A stretch of 64,000 bases of DNA from positions 186,001 to 250,000 of the forward strand of contig NZ_PVEO01000001.1 in assembly GCF_002973595.1 (NCBI RefSeq). The letters are read 5' to 3'. Source of the DNA: Jejuia pallidilutea (GTDB lineage Bacteria; Bacteroidota; Bacteroidia; Flavobacteriales; Flavobacteriaceae). Position numbers and translations under genes: made by a program. The notes under the pieces are model-generated. The model was not told the origin of the DNA and made no database searches. It saw only the letters and a program-made list of their open reading frames with translations. Positions 28,174 to 36,065 of this stretch are shown here, piece after piece; within the stretch, counting starts at the first letter, position 1, and every line of letters starts with the position of its first letter.

Positions 28174-30777
28174 AAATTCTTTAGCAGCTTCTAAAGCGTC
28201 ACTAATCCCACTCGGATTCTTACCTCCGGCAGTTGCAAAGAAAGGCTGGCCGCCACCTCCACCTTGGATGTGTTTACCAAGTTCTCTCACCACTTGTCCA
28301 GCATTTAAATCTTTGCTGGCAACAAGTTCTTTAGAGATATAACAAGACAACAATGCTTTACCGTTTTGCTCTGTGGCTAATAGTAAAAATAAATTTTTAA
28401 ACTGGCTTCCTAACTCAAAAGCTACATCTTTTAAACCACCTGCATCCAAGTCTAATTTTTTTGCTAAAAATTTAATCCCATTAATATCGTTAAGTTCTTG
28501 TTTAAGTTCGTTTTTAATAGTTCCTGCTTTATCCTTTAACAAGCCCTCTATTTGTTTTTTTAATTCGGCGTTTTCGTCCTGTAAATTTTTAAGCGCTTTT
28601 GCAGGTTCTTTAGCATTATTAAGCAATGCTTTCATTTTTGAATATACCCGATTATTTTCTGAATAAAAGTCCCTAACCGCTTTATTTGTAATAGCTTCTA
28701 TACGACGAATTCCTGCGGCAACAGCACTTTCAGAAATAATTTTAAAATACCAAATATCTGACGTATTGTTTACATGAATACCACCACAAAGCTCAATAGA
28801 TTTTCCAAAACGTACGGTACGTACTGTGTCGCCATATTTTTCACCAAATAATGCCATAGCGCCTTCTTCCAAAGCTTGTTCCATAGGCACATTTCTGTTT
28901 TCTTGTAATGGGAGTTTCCCCTCTATCCTAGCGTTTACAAAATCTTCAATTTCCTGAAGTTGCTCTGGACTTACCTTAGCAAAATGAGAAAAATCAAAAC
29001 GCAGTGCATTGGGTTTTACCAAAGACCCTTTTTGCTCTACATGATCGCCTAAAATGGTTCTTAAAGCTTGATGTAACAAATGTGTAGCGGTATGGTTGCT
29101 AGCCGATAAATTTCTGTGCTCATCGCTAACTACTGCCTTAAAAGGTTCGTTTATATGCTTTGGTAAGTTTTTTGCGAAATGAATAATAACGTTATTTTCC
29201 TTTTTGGTATCTAAAATATAAACTACATCTCCACGAACATCTTCTAAATAGCCCTTATCACCAACTTGTCCGCCACCTTCAGGATAAAAAGGTGTTAAGT
29301 TAAACACCAATTGATACATATCTCCTTCTTTTTTAGAGGTTACCTTTCTGTATCGCGTTAGTTTTACGTTGGCCTCTAAAGTATCATATCCCACAAATTC
29401 TTCTTCAGCATCATCAATTAAAATCGTCCAATCGTCTGTTAGCATTTCACTAGCAGCTCTAGAACGGTCTTTTTGCTTTTGTAATTCTTTTTCAAATCCT
29501 TTTTCATCTAACTTCAAACCTCTTTCAGAAAGAATTAAAGCTGTTAAATCTATAGGAAAACCGTAAGTATCGTACAATTCAAACGCTTTTTCTCCAGATA
29601 CGGTGCTATTTTTTGTTTCTTCTACAATTCGGTTTAAAAGTATCAATCCTTGATCTAAAGTCCTTAAGAACGATTGCTCTTCTTCTTTAATTACGTTTTC
29701 AATTAACTGTTTTTGAGATTTTATTTCTGGAAATGCATCTCCCATACGCTTACTCAACACGTCTACCAATCTGTAAATAAAGGGTTCTTTTTTATCTAAA
29801 AATGTAAAACCGTAGCGTACAGCACGACGTAAAATTCTACGAATAACGTAGCCTGCGCCCGTATTGCTTGGTAATTGCCCGTCTGCAATAGAAAATGCCA
29901 CAGCACGAACATGATCTGCAATAACACGAATTGCAACATCTACCTTGTTAGTGTTACCATATGTTTTGTTGCTAATGGTTTCAATTTCGCGAATAATTGG
30001 CGTAAACACATCGGTATCGTAATTAGATTGTACCCCTTGTAACACCATACAAAGGCGCTCAAAGCCCATACCCGTATCTATATGTTTGTTTGGTAAGGTT
30101 TCTAGTGAACCATTGGCTTTTCGGTTGTATTGTATAAATACCAAATTCCAAATTTCCACAACTTGTGGGTGGTCTTTATTTACCAAATCCTTCCCAGATA
30201 TTTTAGCTTTTTCTTCGGCAGATCTAATATCTACATGTATTTCGCTACATGGGCCACATGGGCCTTGGTCTCCCATTTCCCAAAAATTATCCTTTTTATT
30301 GCCTTTCAAAATACGGTCTTCAGAAATATGTTGCTTCCATAAATCGTAGGCCTCGGTATCCATTTCCAATCCATCGTCTTCACTACCTTCAAATACCGTT
30401 ACGTAAAGAACATCCTTATCTATGCCGTAAACCTCGGTTAATAATTCCCATGCCCAAGCTATGGCTTCTTTTTTAAAATAATCGCCAAAACTCCAGTTTC
30501 CCAGCATCTCGAATAAGGTGTGGTGGTAAGTGTCGTAGCCAACCTCTTCTAAATCGTTATGTTTTCCAGAAACGCGCAAACACTTTTGCGTATCGGTAAT
30601 TCTGGTATGTTTTGGTTCAGAGTTTCCTAAAAAATACTCCTTAAAGGGTACCATTCCTGCATTTACAAACATTAGGGTTGGGTCGTCCTTTAAGACCATT
30701 GGAGCAGATGGCACAATACTATGTTTTTTGTCTTCAAAAAAACTTAAAAATTTAGATCTTACGTCTTGAGATTTCAT
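28165..30777 (-). CDS. alaS: Alanyl-tRNA synthetase
   Basis: Charges tRNA-Ala with alanine. The 870-residue enzyme has the class II catalytic core with motif 1 around the N-terminus ([29 protein letters not shown]), [12 protein letters not shown], and motif 3 in [20 protein letters not shown]. The editing domain has the HTATHLLH and ELCGGIHV zinc motifs. The C-terminal DHHA1-like domain ends with a glycine-rich [14 protein letters not shown]. The ATG at 30777 gives the normal N-terminus; an in-frame upstream start at 30849 would add 24 unlikely residues. Confidence 0.98.
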   Translation of the reverse strand: MKSQDVRSKFLSFFEDKKHSIVPSAPMVLKDDPTLMFVNAGMVPFKEYFLGNSEPKHTRITDTQKCLRVSGKHNDLEEVGYDTYHHTLFEMLGNWSFGDYFKKEAIAWAWELLTEVYGIDKDVLYVTVFEGSEDDGLEMDTEAYDLWKQHISEDRILKGNKKDNFWEMGDQGPCGPCSEIHVDIRSAEEKAKISGKDLVNKDHPQVVEIWNLVFIQYNRKANGSLETLPNKHIDTGMGFERLCMVLQGVQSNYDTDVFTPIIREIETISNKTYGNTNKVDVAIRVIADHVRAVAFSIADGQLPSNTGAGYVIRRILRRAVRYGFTFLDKKEPFIYRLVDVLSKRMGDAFPEIKSQKQLIENVIKEEEQSFLRTLDQGLILLNRIVEETKNSTVSGEKAFELYDTYGFPIDLTALILSERGLKLDEKGFEKELQKQKDRSRAASEMLTDDWTILIDDAEEEFVGYDTLEANVKLTRYRKVTSKKEGDMYQLVFNLTPFYPEGGGQVGDKGYLEDVRGDVVYILDTKKENNVIIHFAKNLPKHINEPFKAVVSDEHRNLSASNHTATHLLHQALRTILGDHVEQKGSLVKPNALRFDFSHFAKVSPEQLQEIEDFVNARIEGKLPLQENRNVPMEQALEEGAMALFGEKYGDTVRTVRFGKSIELCGGIHVNNTSDIWYFKIISESAVAAGIRRIEAITNKAVRDFYSENNRVYSKMKALLNNAKEPAKALKNLQDENAELKKQIEGLLKDKAGTIKNELKQELNDINGIKFLAKKLDLDAGGLKDVAFELGSQFKNLFLLLATEQNGKALLSCYISKELVASKDLNAGQVVRELGKHIQGGGGGQPFFATAGGKNPSGISDALEAAKEFVK

Positions 30778-30999
30778 GGATGTAATTATGCTATTACAAG
30801 TTAAATTATAGTATTTATAAAAACTATTTTTATCTTTACTCACTGGCATCTGTTTAAAAATAAAGATGATAGTGAACCTAAATACGCTAGTTATCGTATG
30901 TATATTAGGATAATTTTATTATTGGTTTGGTTACTAAGCTATAAATTTAACATGTTATTAATGTGTTTAATTCGCTGCAAAAATAGTATAATTTAGATA

Positions 31000-31971
31000 A
31001 TGAGTAAGGTAAAATATTATTACGATCCAGAATCGCTTTCCTATAGGAAAATAGAGCGAAAAAAACGCAATACGTTTAAGTATATTATGGTATTCTTGCT
31101 CGCCTCTGCACTTTTTGCATTTTTATTTGTTTTTATTGCCGGTCATTATTTTGAATCTCCTAAAGAAAAAGCGCTTAAAAGAGAACTCACCAATATGCAA
31201 TTACAATTTGATTTACTCAATAAAAAAATGAGTGAAGCCGAAGCTGTTTTAGCTAATATTGAAGACCGAGACAATAATATTTACCGTGTTTATTTTGAAG
31301 CCAACCCTATTCCAGAAGAACAAAGACGCGCAGGTTTTGGTGGTATTAACCGTTATAAAGATTTAGAAGGTTACGATAACTCATCACTTATTGTTTCTAC
31401 CAGTAAACGCCTAGACAAGTTGCAAAAACAAATTGTGGTACAGTCTAAATCGCTTGACGAAATAGCCCTTTTAGCTGAAGAAAAAGAAAAACTATTAGCT
31501 GCTATTCCTGCAATACAGCCTGTAAGTAACGAAGATTTAACACGTATGGCATCTGGTTATGGTATGCGTTCTGACCCTTTTACCAAAGCACGAAAAATGC
31601 ATTGGGGCATGGATTTTACTGCTCCAAGAGGTACACCAATATACGCTACCGGCGATGGTGTTGTGGTACGTGCAGATTCTGGTTCTAGCGGCTATGGCAA
31701 ACACATTAGAATAGACCATGGTTTTGGCTACACCAGTTTATATGCCCACCTTTATAAATATAACGTAAGGAAAAACCAAAAAGTAAAACGAGGCGATCTT
31801 ATAGGTTTTGTGGGTAGTACAGGACGCTCTGAGGCGCCACACCTGCATTACGAAATATTTAAGGACGGTAACCGTATTAACCCCATTAACTTTTACTACG
31901 GAAGTTTAACTGCTGAAGAATTTAGTAAATTACTAGAGCACGCTTCTTTAGAAAATCAATCTCTAGATTAA
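31000..31971 (+). CDS. M23 family metallopeptidase (LytM domain)
   Basis: A 323-residue, membrane-anchored cell-wall hydrolase or its regulator. It has a cytoplasmic basic N-terminus, a membrane helix (about residues 29-48), a periplasmic coiled coil (KRELTNMQLQFDLLNKKM), and a C-terminal LytM domain. The zinc ligands are present: His and Asp in MHWGMDFTAPRGTP and the HLH of EAPHLHYEIF, so the domain should be catalytically active. The next gene (MerR) overlaps its stop by one base. It is divergent from alaS across 222 bases with no other recognisable feature. Confidence 0.93.
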   Translation: MSKVKYYYDPESLSYRKIERKKRNTFKYIMVFLLASALFAFLFVFIAGHYFESPKEKALKRELTNMQLQFDLLNKKMSEAEAVLANIEDRDNNIYRVYFEANPIPEEQRRAGFGGINRYKDLEGYDNSSLIVSTSKRLDKLQKQIVVQSKSLDEIALLAEEKEKLLAAIPAIQPVSNEDLTRMASGYGMRSDPFTKARKMHWGMDFTAPRGTPIYATGDGVVVRADSGSSGYGKHIRIDHGFGYTSLYAHLYKYNVRKNQKVKRGDLIGFVGSTGRSEAPHLHYEIFKDGNRINPINFYYGSLTAEEFSKLLEHASLENQSLD

Positions 31972-32300
31972 TGCATATAGATTTGCCCGAAAAACGATAT
32001 TATGGTATTGGCGAAGTTGCCAAAGCATTTGGGGTGAATACCTCCTTAATACGCTTTTGGGAAAAGGAGTTTGATATTCTAAAACCAAAGAAAAACGCCA
32101 AAGGCAATCGTAAATTTACCCCAGAAGATATTAAAAACTTAAAGTTTATCTACCATTTGGTAAAAGAGCGGGGTTTTACCTTGGAAGGTGCAAAAATTCA
32201 TTTAAAAGAAGAAAAAAAGGCGGCACTTAGCAATTTTGAAATCATCAGTAAATTAGAAGATATTAAAAGCCAATTAATTAAAATTAAAGAACACCTTTAA
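31971..32300 (+). CDS. MerR-family transcriptional regulator
   Basis: A 109-residue protein with a MerR winged-helix DNA-binding domain (YYGIGEVAKAFGVNTSLIRFWEKEF, shown by its ends YYGIGEVAK and IRFWEKEF, then KGNRKFTPEDI) and a short C-terminal dimerisation helix. No effector domain or metal-binding cysteines are seen, so the signal is unknown. Its ATG overlaps the M23 stop (TAATG), a coupling that suggests shared expression with the envelope hydrolase. Confidence 0.88.
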   Translation: MHIDLPEKRYYGIGEVAKAFGVNTSLIRFWEKEFDILKPKKNAKGNRKFTPEDIKNLKFIYHLVKERGFTLEGAKIHLKEEKKAALSNFEIISKLEDIKSQLIKIKEHL

Positions 32301-32409
32301 TACATTAAGTTACTTTTTAAATTTTCAAAAAAAATACACAAGAAATACGTAACTTTTGTGTCAATTTTGAGTCTAACCAATATCACTAACATTAAACAAA
32401 ACTATTATC

Positions 32410-33006
32410 ATGAAGAAATTTTTGCCATGGATTATTATTGGAATTATAGTCATTGGACTTTATTCTTGGGGAAAGAACTTTAACAACACCGCTGTAAACT
32501 TAAAAGAAGAAGCCACTAAAACTTGGGCTAATGTAGAAAGCAGCTACCAACGTAGAAACGATTTAATTGGCAACTTGGTAAAAACAGTTCAAGGTGCTGC
32601 CGATTTTGAGAGAGGCACACTAAAGGATGTTATTGAAGCTAGAGCTAAAGCCACATCTATGAATATTGACCCTTCAAACTTAACACCAGAACAAATTGCT
32701 AAATTTAGCGAAGTACAAAGTGGATTATCTGGTGCATTAAAAAGTTTATTGGTTACCGTAGAACGCTATCCAGAACTAAAAGCAAACCAGAACTTCTTAG
32801 AACTACAGGCACAATTGGAAGGTACTGAAAACAGGATAAATGTAGCAAGAGATAGGTTTAACGAAGCTGTTGAACCTTACAACAAACACATAAAAACGTT
32901 TCCAAATACTTTACTTGCAGGCATTTTAAATTTTGATGATATGAGCTATTTTAAATCTGAAGCTGGTGCCGAAAATGCTCCAGATGTAGATTTCGATTTT
33001 AAATAA
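32410..33006 (+). CDS. lemA: LemA family protein
   Basis: A 198-residue protein with one N-terminal membrane segment (residues 5-20, PWIIIGIIVIGLYSWG) and a helical LemA domain with the usual ESSYQRRNDLIGNLVKTVQG and RINVARDRFNEAVEPYNK segments. LemA proteins are inner-membrane anchored and of unclear function. It starts a cluster with three TPM-domain genes, an association common in bacteria and suggesting a joint membrane role. Confidence 0.93.
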   Translation: MKKFLPWIIIGIIVIGLYSWGKNFNNTAVNLKEEATKTWANVESSYQRRNDLIGNLVKTVQGAADFERGTLKDVIEARAKATSMNIDPSNLTPEQIAKFSEVQSGLSGALKSLLVTVERYPELKANQNFLELQAQLEGTENRINVARDRFNEAVEPYNKHIKTFPNTLLAGILNFDDMSYFKSEAGAENAPDVDFDFK

Positions 33007-33033
33007 TAGTCGTTTAAAGAAAAACCTTAACCT

Positions 33034-33471
33034 ATGTCCAAAATTGAAGCATTTCTTACTGCAAACGAAGAACAAGATATTGTTGAAGCAATACTACAAG
33101 CAGAATTAAATACTTCTGGTGAAATTCGTGTACATATAGAAAAAACTTCCAAAGGCGATGCAACCCATCGGGCTTTGGAGGTATTTCATATGCTAAAAAT
33201 GGACAATACAAAACTTCAAAATGCCGTATTAATTTACGTTGCTATTGAAGACAGAAACTTTGTAATTTATGGCGACAAAGGTATAAATGATGTTATTGAA
33301 AGTAATTTTTGGAACAGTACCAAAGATGTGATGCAAACTCATTTTAAAAAAGGCAATTTTAAACAGGGCTTAGTAGAAGGAATTTTAAAAGCCGGAGAAC
33401 AGTTAAAAAAGCACTTTCCGTATAGCGATGATGACACCAACGAATTAACTAACGAAATTTCTAAAGGATAA
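33034..33471 (+). CDS. TPM-domain protein, cytoplasmic form
   Basis: A 145-residue TPM-domain (YgcG/Psb32-like) protein with no signal peptide or membrane segment. Typical segments are ILQAELNTSGEIRVHIEK, NAVLIYVAIEDRNFVIYGDKGI and the C-terminal FKQGLVEGILKAGEQL. It is the first of three TPM genes in a row, beginning 27 bases after lemA. The biochemical activity of TPM domains in bacteria is unsettled. Confidence 0.88.
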   Translation: MSKIEAFLTANEEQDIVEAILQAELNTSGEIRVHIEKTSKGDATHRALEVFHMLKMDNTKLQNAVLIYVAIEDRNFVIYGDKGINDVIESNFWNSTKDVMQTHFKKGNFKQGLVEGILKAGEQLKKHFPYSDDDTNELTNEISKG

Positions 33472-33483
33472 AGGTTTAGTATG

Positions 33484-33570
33484 CAGTATTCAGTAGACAG
33501 TGTTCAGTATTCAGTACTCAGTCAGCAGTCGCAGTCGCAGTCGCAGTCGCAGTCGCAGTCGCAGTCGCAG
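33484..33570 (+). repeat. CAGT-rich tract with a (GCAGTC)7 microsatellite
   Basis: 33525-33570 holds seven perfect copies of the hexamer GCAGTC plus GCAG. The preceding 40 bases hold degenerate CAGT-type units (TTCAGT, GACAGT, TACTCAGT). The tract fills almost all of the gap between two TPM genes and ends 6 bases before an ATG. A six-base unit would not change frame when it expands. Confidence 0.9.
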
Positions 33571-33576
33571 TTTAAA

Positions 33577-34401
33577 ATGAAAAATAAAATTCTTTTTACA
33601 TTACTTCTTACACTGTTTTCTTTTAGTTTTTCTTATGCTCAGTATGATATTCCTGAGAAACCAGATTTTCAAACTAGTGTTTACGATTATTATAAGTTAT
33701 TGACACCCTCACAGAAAAGTAGTTTAGAACAAAAGCTCATCAAATATTCCGACACAACTTCTACCCAGATTGTTATAGCCATAATTGCTTCTACTAAAGG
33801 CGAAGAAATAAAATATTTAGGCGCACAATGGGGCCATAAATGGGGCATTGGCGGTAGTAAGGAAAACGATAATGGTATACTTATTCTACTTGCTAGAGAC
33901 GACAGACGTATTGCCATAAATACTGGTTATGGTGTAGAACATTTACTAACAGACGCTATGTCTAAACGCATTATAGAGCGCGACATTATTCCTTATTTTA
34001 AACAAAATGATTATTACGGCGGACTAAACAGAGGTGCCGATGCCATTTTTGAAGTGATGAATGGCGAATATAAAGGCACAAGACAATCTTCAGGTGGTGG
34101 CGGTTTTCCTGTTGGGCTAATATTCATGTTGTTATTCATTTTCATCATCATATTAATTTCTGTTTCTAAAAACAGACGCGGTGGCGGAGGAAGCGGAGGA
34201 AGAACAGGTGGTGTTGATGGACGAGATTTATTAGAAGCCATAATTTTAAGTAACATGGGGCGTGGTAGTTATCGTAGAGGTTCTAGCGGCTGGGGTGGTA
34301 GCTCTGGCGGCGGAGGCTGGTCATCTGGAGGAGGCGGTGGCTTTGGCGGTGGCTTTGGCGGTGGCGGCTTTGGCGGCGGTGGTGCTTCTGGAGGTTGGTA
34401 A
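33577..34401 (+). CDS. TPM-domain membrane protein with glycine-rich tail (YgcG-like)
   Basis: A 274-residue exported protein. It has a signal peptide (MKNKILFTLLLTLFSFSFSYAQ, here residues 1-22), a periplasmic TPM domain (STQIVIAIIASTKGEEI, NGILILLARDDRRIAINTG), one membrane segment (VGLIFMLLFIFIIILISV), and a Gly/Ser-rich C-terminal tail. This is the classic YgcG layout. The ATG at 33577 is chosen because it opens the signal peptide; an upstream ATG at 33481 would add a Ser-Gln repeat translated from the microsatellite. The third TPM gene begins 2 bases after its stop. Confidence 0.92.
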   Translation: MKNKILFTLLLTLFSFSFSYAQYDIPEKPDFQTSVYDYYKLLTPSQKSSLEQKLIKYSDTTSTQIVIAIIASTKGEEIKYLGAQWGHKWGIGGSKENDNGILILLARDDRRIAINTGYGVEHLLTDAMSKRIIERDIIPYFKQNDYYGGLNRGADAIFEVMNGEYKGTRQSSGGGGFPVGLIFMLLFIFIIILISVSKNRRGGGGSGGRTGGVDGRDLLEAIILSNMGRGSYRRGSSGWGGSSGGGGWSSGGGGGFGGGFGGGGFGGGGASGGW

Positions 34402-34403
34402 CT

Positions 34404-34886
34404 ATGCAATTAATACGATTCTATATAACCATTTTAATTTTTGTTTTAACTTCTTGCAAAACAAAAACTAATACAGAGGTATTAAAAAACAATGCTGTAG
34501 TGCAAGATTATGCTCATTTGTTTTCTGATATGGAAAAAGATGCTCTTTCTAAGAAAATTATTGACTACGAAATTGCATCTACCAACGAAATTTGTGTTTA
34601 TACTATAGACTCGCTTCCTAAAAAAGTTTCAGCACATTATTATGCAACAACTCTAGCAGAGAAATTGAGCGTTGGTAAAAAAGAAAAAGATAACGGACTA
34701 TTAATTTTAATTTCTAAATACAACCGAGATATAGCTATTACTACTGGTTACAGTACTGAAAAAACAATAACAGATTACAAATGCAAAAGAGTTATTGACA
34801 GCACAATAATTCCACATTTTAAAAATGGTGAATATTTTATGGGTATTAATACTGGTTTAGATTCCTTAATTACCAAATGGCACTAA
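34404..34886 (+). CDS. TPM-domain lipoprotein
   Basis: A 160-residue lipoprotein: lipobox LTSC with the lipidated Cys18, then a TPM domain (VVQDYAHLFSDMEKDAL, NGLLILISKYNRDIAITTG). After Cys the sequence is KTKT without an acidic export tag, so it is probably periplasmic. It starts 2 bases after the Gly-rich TPM gene. Its 3' end is 3 bases from the convergent sugar-kinase gene. Confidence 0.85.
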   Translation: MQLIRFYITILIFVLTSCKTKTNTEVLKNNAVVQDYAHLFSDMEKDALSKKIIDYEIASTNEICVYTIDSLPKKVSAHYYATTLAEKLSVGKKEKDNGLLILISKYNRDIAITTGYSTEKTITDYKCKRVIDSTIIPHFKNGEYFMGINTGLDSLITKWH

Positions 34887-34889
34887 AAA

Positions 34890-35894
34890 CTACCTGTTAA
34901 AACGTCCAGAAACGTTACCATCTAAAATTCTTGTAACTTCTTCAATAGTAGCATAATTAACATCACCTACGTAAGTATGTTTTAAAGCACAAGCTGCACT
35001 AGCAAATTGCATAGATTTATAATCATCATAGTATTGTAAACCATAAATTAAACCAGCAGCAAATGCATCTCCTGTTCCTATTCTGTCTACAATATGCGTA
35101 ATATCAAAATCTTCGGTTTCCCTAAAATCTTCTCCATTCCACATTCTAGCACGAATTTTATGCCATGATGCATTAATAGATGTTCTTATTTTATCAAAAA
35201 CCTTTACAATAGAAGGAAATTTTTCTATTAACATTTTGCTCGCCTCAATAAACTCATCGTTAGTGTATCCAAAATTTGTACCTAACACTTCGTTCATTTC
35301 GTTTATACCACCAATAAATATGGTTGAGCAATGCAATAGTTCAGTTAGTGCTTCCCTAGAGTTAACACCATATTGCCATAATCCGCTCCTGTAGGTTGGG
35401 TCTGCCGAAACCTGCATGCCTTTTTCCTTAGCTAACTTTAAACCTTCTTTTAAGGTATCGAAGCTTCCTTGGGTTAAAGCAGGTGTTATTCCCGTCCAGT
35501 GAAACCAATTACCGTTTGCTAACGATTTCTCCCAATCTACCATATGTGGCTTAATTTCAGAAAAAGCAGAATGCGATCTGTTGTATGATATTGAACTTGG
35601 GCGCATTACAGCACCTACTTCTAAAAAATAAACACCTAATGGTCTGTTCGTTCTAATTATAGCCGTGGTATCTAAATCGAATTTATTTAAGTAAGAAATA
35701 GCGGTGTCTCCAATAAAATCATCTGAAATACAGGTTATGTGCTTTACATTACCACCAAAATGTGCAATAGAAAGACCAACGTTTACTTCTGTGCCTCCAA
35801 AATAAAACTCTACGGTATTAGACTGAATAAATTTTCTGTTTCCTCGAGGTGATATTCTCATTAGAACCTCACCAAAAGTTATTATTTGACCCAT
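34890..35894 (-). CDS. PfkB-family sugar kinase, KDG kinase-like
   Basis: A 334-residue ribokinase-fold kinase. The PfkB C-terminal signature with catalytic Asp is DRIGTGDAFAAGLIYGL, and the N-terminal GGTEVNVGLSIAHFGG matches the family's GGAxxNVA motif. Overall resemblance is to 2-keto-3-deoxygluconate kinase, which makes KDPG in uronate or Entner-Doudoroff metabolism, but substrate is not proven. No KDPG aldolase or uronate genes are beside it. A TAnnTTTG promoter box lies 20 bases upstream. Confidence 0.85.
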   Translation of the reverse strand: MGQIITFGEVLMRISPRGNRKFIQSNTVEFYFGGTEVNVGLSIAHFGGNVKHITCISDDFIGDTAISYLNKFDLDTTAIIRTNRPLGVYFLEVGAVMRPSSISYNRSHSAFSEIKPHMVDWEKSLANGNWFHWTGITPALTQGSFDTLKEGLKLAKEKGMQVSADPTYRSGLWQYGVNSREALTELLHCSTIFIGGINEMNEVLGTNFGYTNDEFIEASKMLIEKFPSIVKVFDKIRTSINASWHKIRARMWNGEDFRETEDFDITHIVDRIGTGDAFAAGLIYGLQYYDDYKSMQFASAACALKHTYVGDVNYATIEEVTRILDGNVSGRFNR

Positions 35895-35914
35895 TATAAG
35901 CGTTTTTGTTTGCC

Positions 35915-35944
35915 CAAAAATAAGTAATTATACTGATAATTAAA
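35915..35944 (-). promoter_or_regulatory. Candidate promoter of the sugar-kinase gene
   Basis: Minus-strand TATTTTTG (35922-35915), an exact -7 box, with TTTA (35944-35941) 18 bases further upstream in the position of the -33 TTTG. The box ends 20 bases before the ATG. Confidence 0.6.
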
Positions 35945-36065
35945 CTGTGATTTAAAAAAACATATTGCTACAAAACCCTGTTTAGACTTGAATACTGCTT
36001 AAAAAAACAAGTAAACAATAGCTTTAAAAAAATTTAAGTGAAGAAGCAAAAAATTGTTTAAAATC

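Noticed and set aside
30778-30849. Extension of AlaS by 24 residues
   Set aside because: The extra residues do not resemble AlaS, whose usual N-terminus begins at the ATG at 30777.
30989-30996. TAATTTAG with TTTA 19 bases upstream, a possible promoter of the M23 gene
   Set aside because: It ends 3 bases before the ATG, so transcription would begin at or inside the start codon; one mismatch to TAnnTTTG as well.
33481-33576. Upstream ATG at 33481 adding a Ser-Gln-rich N-terminus to the Gly-rich TPM protein
   Set aside because: The added residues come from the CAGT/GCAGTC repeats and would bury the clear signal peptide that starts at 33577.
34262-34471. Plus-strand frame rich in Ala/Val/Leu across the Gly-rich tail of the TPM gene
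   Set aside because: It is the +1 reading of the GGC/GGT repeats and overlaps two better-supported genes.
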